Source: Limnohabitans_A sp048020265 (lineage in GTDB: Bacteria; Pseudomonadota; Gammaproteobacteria; Burkholderiales; Burkholderiaceae_C). Taken from it: a DNA stretch of 64,000 nt. The DNA lies in the NCBI RefSeq assembly GCF_048020265.1, contig NZ_CP171843.1, forward strand, positions 2,480,001-2,544,000, given 5' to 3'. This document shows, piece after piece, positions 50,971-58,193 of the stretch. Position numbers and translations under genes: made by a program. The notes below the pieces were generated by a model that was given only the letters and a program-made list of their open reading frames with translations, made no database searches and was not told the DNA's origin. How positions within the stretch are numbered: position 1 is the stretch's first letter; each line of letters opens with the position of its first letter.

Positions 50971-52734
50971 TCAGTCGTCAGCGTAGATGTCGACGTCTTT
51001 GGTTTCCTTGATGAACAAGCCACCGATCACGACGGTTGCACCGGCGATGATGATCGGGTACCACAAACCGTTGTACATGTTGCCGGTCTGGGCCACGATC
51101 GCGAAAGCGGTGGTGGGCAACAGGCCGCCGAACCAACCGTTACCGATGTGGTAGGGCAAAGACATGGAGGTGTAACGGATGCGGGTAGGAAACATCTCGA
51201 CCAGCATGGCGGCGATCGGGCCGTACACCATGGTCACCAACAACACCAAGTAAGAGAGGATGATGATGACGGTGACTTTGTCGAACTTGGCCATGTCGGC
51301 TTTGACGGGGTAGTTGGCAGCCTTCAAAGCGGCGCCCAAGTTAGAAGCCAGCAAGGTGGCGCCAGCGGTCTTCTCGTTGCTCAAATCTTTGACGGACTTG
51401 GTCGCAGCTTCGATGGCCTTGGCGTCCTTGGGTTCAGCCGCATTCAGAGCAGCCAGTTTTTCCTCGGCCTTGGCCTTGGCAGCAGCCACGTCTTCAGCAG
51501 AGTACTTGACTTGCACAGTGGTCTCGCCCACTTTGATGATGGCGGGTGTACCGGCAGGAGCGGCTTCGTTGGAGTAGCTCACCGAAGCACCTGCCAGGCG
51601 TTGCTTGGCAATGTCGCACGAAGAAGTGAATTTCTTGGTGCCTGTGGGGTTGAACTGGAACGAGCACTCGGCGGGGTCAGCGATCACCACCACTTGCGAT
51701 GCAGCTTGGGCTGCAGCAAGGTCGGGGTTTGCAGCTTTGGTCAATGCCTTGAACACAGGGAAGTAAGTCAAAGCAGCCAACAAGCAGCCAGCCAAGATGA
51801 TCGGCTTGCGGCCAATCTTGTCAGACAGCGCACCGAACACGATGAAGAAAGGTGTGCCGATGATCAGGGAAATCGCGACCATGATGTTGGCGGTTGCGCC
51901 GTCGACCTTCAAGGCCTGGGTCAAGAAGAACAAGGCGTAGAACTGACCGGAGTACCAGACCACGGCTTGACCAGCAGTCAGACCGACCAGGGCCAAGATC
52001 ACGATCTTCAGGTTTTTCCACTGGCCGAAAGACTCGGACAGAGGGGCTTTGGACGTCTTGCCTTCGGCTTTCATTTTCTGGAAAGCAGGCGATTCGTTCA
52101 TGCTCAGACGGATGTAGACCGAGATGATCAACATGATGATCGAGACAATGAACGGCACACGCCAGCCCCAGTCAGCAAAAGCTTCTTCACCGATGGCCGT
52201 ACGTGTACCCAGAATCACCATCAACGACAGGAACAAACCCAAAGTCGCTGTGGTCTGGATCCAGGCGGTATAAGCACCGCGCTTGCCGTGAGGGGCGTGT
52301 TCGGCCACATAAGTTGCAGCACCGCCGTACTCACCGCCCAGCGCCAAGCCTTGCAGCAAACGCAGGCAGATCAAGATGATGGGCGCGGCCACGCCAATGC
52401 TGGCGTAGTTGGGCAAGATACCCACGATGAAAGTGGATGCACCCATCAGCAAGATGGTCACCAAGAAGGTGTACTTGCGACCGATCATGTCACCCAAGCG
52501 GCCAAACACCAAAGCGCCAAAAGGACGCACGATGAAACCGGCAGCAAAAGCCAACAACGCGAAAATGAAAGCAGAGCCTTCATCCAGGCCGCTGAAGAAT
52601 TGTTTGGCAATGATTGCTGCCAACGAACCGTAAAGGTAGAAGTCGTACCACTCAAACACGGTACCCAGAGAAGAGGCAAAAATCACCTTCTTCTCTTCCG
52701 CCGACATCGGTCGGTTTTCTGCTGTTATAGCCAT
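50971..52734 (-). CDS. MHS-family MFS transporter with a large extracytoplasmic insert
   Basis: A 587-residue permease. SSLGTVFEWYDFYLYGSLAA starts the first helix, and RPFGALVFGRLGDMIGRK between helices 2 and 3 is the MFS signature. RLLQGLALGGEYGGAATYV marks the MHS subgroup (ProP/ShiA-like proton symporters of organic acids and osmolytes). Between late helices lies an insert of about 150 residues (roughly 333-483) with two Cys and a helical Ala/Glu/Lys segment (AEDVAAAKAKAEEKLAAL), absent from most MHS proteins. GGAGA lies 8-9 bases before ATG 52734. Substrate unknown. Confidence 0.88.
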   Translation of the reverse strand: MAITAENRPMSAEEKKVIFASSLGTVFEWYDFYLYGSLAAIIAKQFFSGLDEGSAFIFALLAFAAGFIVRPFGALVFGRLGDMIGRKYTFLVTILLMGASTFIVGILPNYASIGVAAPIILICLRLLQGLALGGEYGGAATYVAEHAPHGKRGAYTAWIQTTATLGLFLSLMVILGTRTAIGEEAFADWGWRVPFIVSIIMLIISVYIRLSMNESPAFQKMKAEGKTSKAPLSESFGQWKNLKIVILALVGLTAGQAVVWYSGQFYALFFLTQALKVDGATANIMVAISLIIGTPFFIVFGALSDKIGRKPIILAGCLLAALTYFPVFKALTKAANPDLAAAQAASQVVVIADPAECSFQFNPTGTKKFTSSCDIAKQRLAGASVSYSNEAAPAGTPAIIKVGETTVQVKYSAEDVAAAKAKAEEKLAALNAAEPKDAKAIEAATKSVKDLSNEKTAGATLLASNLGAALKAANYPVKADMAKFDKVTVIIILSYLVLLVTMVYGPIAAMLVEMFPTRIRYTSMSLPYHIGNGWFGGLLPTTAFAIVAQTGNMYNGLWYPIIIAGATVVIGGLFIKETKDVDIYADD

Positions 52735-52976
52735 GAAGCTGTCTCCAAAAAAGAGTCTCCGACACGGAAACTTGGCGCGATTCTTGGGCGTGGCACTTGC
52801 CCCCGTCTGACAGCGAACCAACACATACTTACAGAACAAGTAGAAACCCTTGATTTTTTTGTCGCCATGTGAAATCAGACGGATTCTCACGGGTAATCCC
52901 TAGCTTGGGTGACGCCGATAATGCGGATCAGATCGCACCGTTGAGCCACTTATCCCTTGTGAACACAGGCCCTGCC

Positions 52977-53231
52977 ATGCCCACCCACCCAAAAATTCGC
53001 CTGTTTTCGGGCGTACTCCTGCTGTCATGGTCCTTGGCCGCCTTCGGCTGGGTCTGGTTTGCGAGAGACCTAGACATCAAGATCGGTGAATGGCCCATCA
53101 ACTTCTGGATGGCCGCCCAAGGCAGCTTGCTGCTGTTTCTGGGGATCACCATCTTGAACGCCTGGTATTTCAACCGCCTTGACAAAAAAGCGTCCGAAGC
53201 AGAGGAACAAGCCTCCAACACGGCGCATTAA
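52977..53231 (+). CDS. DUF4212 small membrane protein (symporter-associated type)
   Basis: An 84-residue protein with two membrane helices (residues 8-27 and 48-67). INFWMAAQGSLLLFL followed by YFNRLDKK is the DUF4212 signature. In most genomes DUF4212 precedes a VC_2705-type sodium:solute symporter as its small subunit. Here the next gene on this strand is absent and a kinase gene converges, so the symporter is missing from the neighbourhood. It may have moved or been lost. Confidence 0.8.
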   Translation: MPTHPKIRLFSGVLLLSWSLAAFGWVWFARDLDIKIGEWPINFWMAAQGSLLLFLGITILNAWYFNRLDKKASEAEEQASNTAH

Positions 53232-53236
53232 ACGCA

Positions 53237-54682
53237 TCAGGCGTCCAGGTTTGCCAGCTGCTCAAAGGGCAGGCTCTGCTTGACCAAAATCACCGTACAA
53301 GGCGCCTGCATCGCCACCTTGATCGGGACGGTGGCCAGCACGCGCTGCATGGACAAGCCGTGCGTCGCCGCCCCCAGGATGACCATGTTGACCTGGTTAC
53401 CTTCGGCATAGCGCAGCAAGGCCTGCGCCACATCACCCGACTCCAACACATGAAAGGAAGTCTGGTGCCCATCTAGATCAAGGGGTTGCGCCCATTGCTG
53501 CAAGCGGCTTAGGTGCCACCGGTGCACTTGGGTTTCGCCTTTGTCCGCCTCGGTGCTGCTGGTCTGGCTCGGTGAAATCACGGTCACACAGGCCAGACGG
53601 GCACCCGGGCGAATGCCCAGCGAGCGCGACACGGCTTCGCGCAATGAATACAAAGTGGCATCGCTCACGTCGTGGTGCGGAACCGCCACCATGATGATGG
53701 GCACTTGCTCGATCTGCCGGACGGGCACGGGGCTCGGCCGGTAGGCCATGCCGCTGGCCCGGACCCAGCGTTTGAAATGCGTCCAGAAACCCGTGCCCTG
53801 CGTGTTGCGGCCCCGCTCGGTGACCCTCACCTGCTCGGGATGGGTCAGGTCAAAGGCCAGGTGCGAGGCCGACGGGTAGCGCTCTGCAGCCACCGGCGCC
53901 AGGCAGCGCAGGATCACTTCCTGCAGCCACTCCGGCAAGTCAGGGTGGTGCTTGCGCGGCGGGACCGGGTCCATCCACAGACGTTGACGCAGGCCCGCGG
54001 CGGTTGCAGGCTCGCCAAAAGGCAACTCGCCCGTGGCCAGTTCGTACAGCATCACCCCGATGGCGAAAATATCGCTGCGCGGATCGCCCCGCACCCCCAC
54101 CACCTGTTCAGGGGATATCCAGACGGGCGAACCCACGGCTTGGCGCAGCTCTTCGGCCAGCAAGTCCGGCAAATGCGCGTGGCAAGACAAACCAAAATCC
54201 AGCAACACCGCGACACCATCGGGGCGGATCAAAACGTTGGCAGGCTTGAGGTCCAGGTGGCAAACATTTTGCTGGTGCAGACTGTGCGCCGCACGCGCCA
54301 TGGCCGCACCCAAAGCGGCCATCCTGGACACGGTCAGGTCCTGACGCTGATCGAGCCAGTGCTGCAGCGTCCTACCCTCGACATACTCCATCACGAGATA
54401 GGGCAAACGGGACAAATCGCCTGCGGCCACAAAGCGCGGCACATGGGGACCCTTCAACTCGGACAGGATTTGCGCCTCGACTTCAAAGCTGACGATGTTC
54501 TCGGCGCCATCGGCCGCTGTCATGCGCGGAATTTTCATGGCCATGAGGAACTCGGCCTCTCGGCGGCTGCCATCGGCCAATGGGGCATACACCACCTTGT
54601 AAATGTGCGCCATGCCGCCCGCATGCAAACAGGCTTGGATTTGAAAGCCGTCGATCAGATGTCCAGGATTGAGAAGTTTCAA
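53237..54682 (-). CDS. Serine/threonine protein kinase fused to a universal stress protein domain
   Basis: A 481-residue protein. Residues about 10-285 are a Hanks-type kinase: glycine loop LHAGGMAHIYKVV, catalytic loop HLDLKPANV (about 145) with Leu replacing the Arg of HRD, LLDFGLSC as DFG, and a GSPVWISPEQV activation segment. After a linker, residues about 325-475 are a UspA domain ending in VNMVILGAATHGLSMQRV, the nucleotide-binding GxxGxS-like region. The protein lacks a membrane helix. The start overlaps the upstream phosphoesterase stop by ATGA. Confidence 0.87.
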   Translation of the reverse strand: MKLLNPGHLIDGFQIQACLHAGGMAHIYKVVYAPLADGSRREAEFLMAMKIPRMTAADGAENIVSFEVEAQILSELKGPHVPRFVAAGDLSRLPYLVMEYVEGRTLQHWLDQRQDLTVSRMAALGAAMARAAHSLHQQNVCHLDLKPANVLIRPDGVAVLLDFGLSCHAHLPDLLAEELRQAVGSPVWISPEQVVGVRGDPRSDIFAIGVMLYELATGELPFGEPATAAGLRQRLWMDPVPPRKHHPDLPEWLQEVILRCLAPVAAERYPSASHLAFDLTHPEQVRVTERGRNTQGTGFWTHFKRWVRASGMAYRPSPVPVRQIEQVPIIMVAVPHHDVSDATLYSLREAVSRSLGIRPGARLACVTVISPSQTSSTEADKGETQVHRWHLSRLQQWAQPLDLDGHQTSFHVLESGDVAQALLRYAEGNQVNMVILGAATHGLSMQRVLATVPIKVAMQAPCTVILVKQSLPFEQLANLDA

Positions 54683-55440
54683 CGCCCAAGCTCCAGCCGT
54701 TGTGCAAAATATTCAGGCAAATCAACCCGACGAATCGCTGCAGACGCTTCGGCATGGTTGTAAGGCACCCGGTGAAACGTCATTTTCTGAAGCGTTCGGT
54801 CGTAGGTCGCATACATGGCACGCGGGTCACCATCGCGTGGTTGGCCACATGAGCCCACGCAGGCCACCATGGGTCTGCGAAAAGGCGTGGGCACAGGCAT
54901 GCCCGGCGTCGGCTCAAACCGCATCAAGTTGCGCCCGGTGCCTTGGTAGTACAAGGTCTGGTGGTGCACATGGCCCACCAGAACATGGGGACCTTGTTGT
55001 TGGGCCAAGGCCTGGTCCAGGCATCGCCCAGCAGCGCCCTCGCCGTCCACATAACGCCAGGACGCCGGCCGATCTGCACTGGCGTGTACCAGCAAAAACC
55101 CGTCACCGGACACCGTCAGCGGCAAATCGGCCAAAAAAGCCCGGTGCGCCGCACCCAATTGTGCGTGGGTCCAGGCCGCACCTTGCGCGCCCGCGCTGGC
55201 ATCTGCGGCCAAAGACGCGGGTGGGTTCAAGGCCATCTCGTCATGGTTGCCGCGCAGCACCCACGCCCCTTGGGCAACCTGTGTCATCACCTCATCGAGC
55301 ACCGCCACCGGGTCTGCACCATAGCCCACCAAATCACCCAAGAAAGCCAGCTGATCCACCCCTTGCTGACGCGCATGCGCCAGACAAGCCTGCAAGGCCT
55401 GCCAATTGGCATGGATGTCTGAAATCAGGGCCAGCTTCAT
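54679..55440 (-). CDS. Calcineurin-like metallophosphoesterase
   Basis: A 253-residue protein. Metal-binding motifs are LALISDIHANWQAL (DxH), FLGDLVGYGADP (GD), LRGNHDE (GNHD), VHAS and LVGHVHHQTLYY (GHxH), in canonical order; the closest groups are the YfcE/PrpE-like phosphoesterases. The ATG at 55440 gives the family N-terminus. Four-base overlap with the kinase-USP gene suggests paired action, for example as a phosphatase acting on kinase targets, but no substrate evidence exists. Confidence 0.85.
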   Translation of the reverse strand: MKLALISDIHANWQALQACLAHARQQGVDQLAFLGDLVGYGADPVAVLDEVMTQVAQGAWVLRGNHDEMALNPPASLAADASAGAQGAAWTHAQLGAAHRAFLADLPLTVSGDGFLLVHASADRPASWRYVDGEGAAGRCLDQALAQQQGPHVLVGHVHHQTLYYQGTGRNLMRFEPTPGMPVPTPFRRPMVACVGSCGQPRDGDPRAMYATYDRTLQKMTFHRVPYNHAEASAAIRRVDLPEYFAQRLELGR

Positions 55441-55549
55441 CGGGTGTCTCCAAGCGCATGATGCCAGCACAGACCGGGGCCGAACTTGTCGCACATCAAG
55501 TTGACGGTAAGGCGCACACTGAACATGGCCGGTCAGGGCGGCGAGCGTT

Positions 55550-56191
55550 TCACACTTTGCGCTGAATGCCCACTGGCAACTGCCCCGCTGCAGACCATTC
55601 GGCTGACAGGAACCAGGGATCGCCCAGCAAATAGGCGCGCAGCATGGGCAGGGCGTCGTTGCCCCAGAAGACTTGCCCATCGACCACGAAACTGGGCACA
55701 CCAAAGAGGTTCAAGGCCAGGGCATCATCGGTGTTGCGCTTCAAAGCCTGCTTGACGTCTGCGCTGGTCGGATCCTTGGGGGGTGCCAAATCGGCCGTCA
55801 AGGCAGCCAGGCGCGGTGCATCGGCCGCCTCCAGACCACTGCACCAGACGTGCCGGAAAATTTTCTCGCAGACCCAGCGATTGGGCTCGCCTGCGGCATC
55901 ACACGCGGTGGCCAGGCGCAACAAGCCCAGCGAAGAAAACGGATGGCTGGCAGGCAGCTGCAAAGGCGTGCCTTGTGCCCGCGCTTGCCATTGCACCTGG
56001 CGATACGTCCAATCTCGCTTGGCGGGAATCTCTGCAGGCCCCAGCTGCCCATGGTGCATGAGCATGGCACCGAAGACCACCGGTTTGTGAACGACCCGGC
56101 AACTGATGCCCTGCAAAGTCTGAGGCAAAGCATCGAACGCGAGCCAAGCGTAAGGCGAGATGAAGTCCAGGTAAAAGTGAATGGTTTTCAT
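55550..56191 (-). CDS. 2-hydroxychromene-2-carboxylate isomerase family protein
   Basis: A 213-residue DsbA/GST-kappa-like protein. IHFYLDFISPYAWLAFDAL contains the catalytic Ser of the NahD family; the closing region FGVPSFVVDGQVFWGNDAL is the cis-Pro block. Family members isomerise chromene carboxylates in naphthalene degradation, but many homologues act on other glutathione-dependent reactions. No aromatic dioxygenase genes are close, so the natural substrate is open. Confidence 0.85.
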   Translation of the reverse strand: MKTIHFYLDFISPYAWLAFDALPQTLQGISCRVVHKPVVFGAMLMHHGQLGPAEIPAKRDWTYRQVQWQARAQGTPLQLPASHPFSSLGLLRLATACDAAGEPNRWVCEKIFRHVWCSGLEAADAPRLAALTADLAPPKDPTSADVKQALKRNTDDALALNLFGVPSFVVDGQVFWGNDALPMLRAYLLGDPWFLSAEWSAAGQLPVGIQRKV

Positions 56192-56228
56192 GGTCAGGTG
56201 CCAGGTCGGCAACAGGAATAACTCAACC

Positions 56229-56480
56229 TTACATGGCCTGCCGTTTGCGCAGGCGCTCCGGAATCTGCACCCACACGGCGCGCTTTTCTTCGTCGCTGGC
56301 ACGGCTCCACCCCCCGATTTCGGGCAAGGTGCGCAGACACCCGTCACACCAGCCTGCACTGGGGTGCATCAGGCAAAGCGACACGCAAGGCGATGGCACC
56401 GAATGGGGTGCGGGGGGTACCGGCTGCGCCAGCACCTGGGCAGCGCGTTCACCCAGCTTTTTCCAATAATGTTCGCTCAT
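56229..56480 (-). CDS. DUF1289 zinc-binding-like small protein
   Basis: An 83-residue protein with the DUF1289 cysteine pattern: PCVSLCLMHPSAGWCDGC, then RTLPEIGGWSRASDEEKRAVW. The four Cys probably bind a metal. Family function unknown. Its start overlaps the YbaK-like gene stop by 4 bp, so the two are translationally coupled. Confidence 0.85.
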   Translation of the reverse strand: MSEHYWKKLGERAAQVLAQPVPPAPHSVPSPCVSLCLMHPSAGWCDGCLRTLPEIGGWSRASDEEKRAVWVQIPERLRKRQAM

Positions 56481-56989
56481 GCATGGACCTCGGACAGCAC
56501 TTGGACCACATCCACCACGGGCGCGCTGGTCAAGCGCTTGAGGTCTTCGGGCTGCAACTGGAACACGCCATGCGGATGCCCGGCAGCGGCCCAGACCACA
56601 TCAAAACGCCACAGGTCCTGATCCAGCAGGGTCACGGGCGGGTTCAGGTGCGCCACAGGCGAAACGCCGCCAATGCTGAAGCCGGTCTGCGCCTTCACAA
56701 AGTCGGCGTCCGCACGGCCCACCTTGCCCACCAAAGCCGAGACTTTCTTCTCATCCACCCGGCGGTCGCCCGATGTGACCACCAGCACAGCCGCGCCATC
56801 TTCCTTGCGCTTGAAGATCACGCTCTTGGCGATCTGGCCCAGCTGCACCCCGAGCCCGTCGGCGGCCTCTTGCGCGGTGCGGGCCGCGCCATCGAGCATG
56901 ACCGGGGCGTGGGGATGGCTTGCAGCTTGTAAGGCTGCCTTCACGCGTTGTACCCCTTCGGGCAAAAGCTGATGTTCGAATGGACTCAT
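56477..56989 (-). CDS. YbaK/EbsC-type aminoacyl-tRNA deacylase family protein
   Basis: A 170-residue editing-domain protein. QIAKSVIFKRKEDGAAVLVV contains the conserved Lys of the YbaK fold; VTSGDRRVDEKKV and FSIGGVSPVAHLNP (GGxSP) form the active-site loops. Homologues hydrolyse mischarged Cys- or Ala-tRNA, or are annotated as ProX. ATG 56989 is preferred over an in-frame ATG at 57031. It is divergent from the MarR gene. Confidence 0.87.
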   Translation of the reverse strand: MSPFEHQLLPEGVQRVKAALQAASHPHAPVMLDGAARTAQEAADGLGVQLGQIAKSVIFKRKEDGAAVLVVTSGDRRVDEKKVSALVGKVGRADADFVKAQTGFSIGGVSPVAHLNPPVTLLDQDLWRFDVVWAAAGHPHGVFQLQPEDLKRLTSAPVVDVVQVLSEVHA

Positions 56990-57145
56990 CTTCGCGACAC
57001 TGTGTGGCTCTTGAAAAAACAGAACCTCCATTGTGCGTGCAAGTGGATGCCCCGGCCGGATATGGGGCAGATGCTCAAGTACCTGGCGGGTGTGCATGAG
57101 AGGACTTGCCACATCCATGCTCAGGTTTTCAACTTCAACTCATTT

Positions 57146-57159
57146 CATTTGTACCAATG
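57146..57159. promoter_or_regulatory. Candidate MarR-type operator upstream of the marR-like gene
   Basis: CATTTGTACCAATG at 57146-57159 matches 12 of 14 positions with CATTTGTTCAAATG at 58005-58018. It lies 128 bp before the marR-like start and 156 bp before the divergent YbaK-like start. Finding the same half-palindrome at both promoters flanking the regulator gene supports a binding site; the factor is inferred from proximity only. Confidence 0.45.
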
Positions 57160-57287
57160 CAATAGCCCTGCCTTTTCAAGGCCAGAACAAGGCTTCAGGG
57201 AGGCTTGCATCCCTTTTTTCCGCTCACGGGCCATGCTGATCTGGGCGCTTTGGCGTATGCTTTGCACACTTCTGCTTGCGTGCCACC

Positions 57288-57803
57288 ATGCCCCCCCTCC
57301 CCCCCCAGCGTACACCGCCTAACACCGGCGAATACCCCGCTTTGGATGACCATGCCGCCCGCGTCTTGCGGCAATTCAGGCTGATTTTCAACACCGTCAG
57401 ACGCCATTTCCAGACCATGGAAAAGCAGTCCGGCATCGGCGGTGCGCAGGTCTGGGCCTTAAGCTTGGTAGCTCAGCACCAAGGCCTAAGGGTCACGCAA
57501 TTGGCCGCCCTGATGGACATCCACCAGTCCACCACCAGCAACCTGGTGCGCTCTCTGATCAAAAGCGGCCTGTTGCACAGCGAAAAATCCTGCAGCGACC
57601 GCCGCGTGGTGGAGTTGTATGTGCTGCCCGAAGGTCTGAAACTGCTCAAAAAAATTCCCGGCCCGTTTGCAGGTGTTCTGCCCCACGCCTTGCAGCGCAT
57701 GGACGAGGTGACACTGCTGCAACTCGAGCGCAATCTGTCGGCGCTGATCAACCGCCTGGAAGTGGACGAGCAAGCCGCACACACCCCCATCGCCATGATG
57801 TGA
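57288..57803 (+). CDS. MarR family transcriptional regulator
   Basis: A 171-residue winged-helix repressor. The recognition region is GLRVTQLAALMDIHQSTTSN followed by VRSLIKSGLLHSEKSCSDRR, the MarR wing with its Asp-Arg-Arg. Long N- and C-terminal helices for dimerisation are present. The ATG at 57288 is followed at once by two C-tracts (7 and 8 bases, 57291-57297 and 57299-57306) in the coding sequence. Likely targets are its own promoter and the glycosyltransferase-phosphatase gene downstream, from shared palindromes. Confidence 0.88.
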   Translation: MPPLPPQRTPPNTGEYPALDDHAARVLRQFRLIFNTVRRHFQTMEKQSGIGGAQVWALSLVAQHQGLRVTQLAALMDIHQSTTSNLVRSLIKSGLLHSEKSCSDRRVVELYVLPEGLKLLKKIPGPFAGVLPHALQRMDEVTLLQLERNLSALINRLEVDEQAAHTPIAMM

Positions 57804-58000
57804 GCCACCGGCCTGCGAACACTGAAATTTGCACGCTGCCCAGGCTCGCGCAGCCGAAGTAGTGCGGGAATCGTGAACATGTCGGGTCTCGTTTGTGCGC
57901 TTTTTCAACGCCTCTTCAAACGCCACATCTGCACGCCCCAGTCCAAGCTGGCACCTTGGTGACAAAGGGCCAAGCCGCTTTGTGTCGGGCCTTCAATAGA

Positions 58001-58022
58001 TTTGCATTTGTTCAAATGTAAA
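58001..58022. promoter_or_regulatory. Operator-like palindrome upstream of the GT-HAD gene
   Basis: Arms TTTGCATTTG (58001-58010) and CAAATGTAAA (58013-58022) are inverted repeats with one mismatch around TT. It overlaps TAAAAT (58019-58024), a possible -10 box. It lies in the 390-bp gap after the marR-like gene; nothing else recognisable was seen in that gap. Confidence 0.55.
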
Positions 58023-58193
58023 ATAATCCTTCGATGGGCAGCCGATTGCCCTTGTTGGGCCGCCCGCTGGCAGGCCCGCACCTGAGTCTTCAGGTTCATC
58101 ACGCACGCCAGCGGCCATGTCGGACACCACGCCGCACCGGGTCACCAGACCCCCCGCCCGCCCAGCTTGCATCAACCCGAAAGGTGAACATCC

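Noticed and set aside
57804..58193. A protein-coding gene between the marR-like gene and the GT-HAD gene
   Set aside because: Open frames there run into the GT-HAD gene in the wrong frame and show no conserved motif; only the palindrome was kept.
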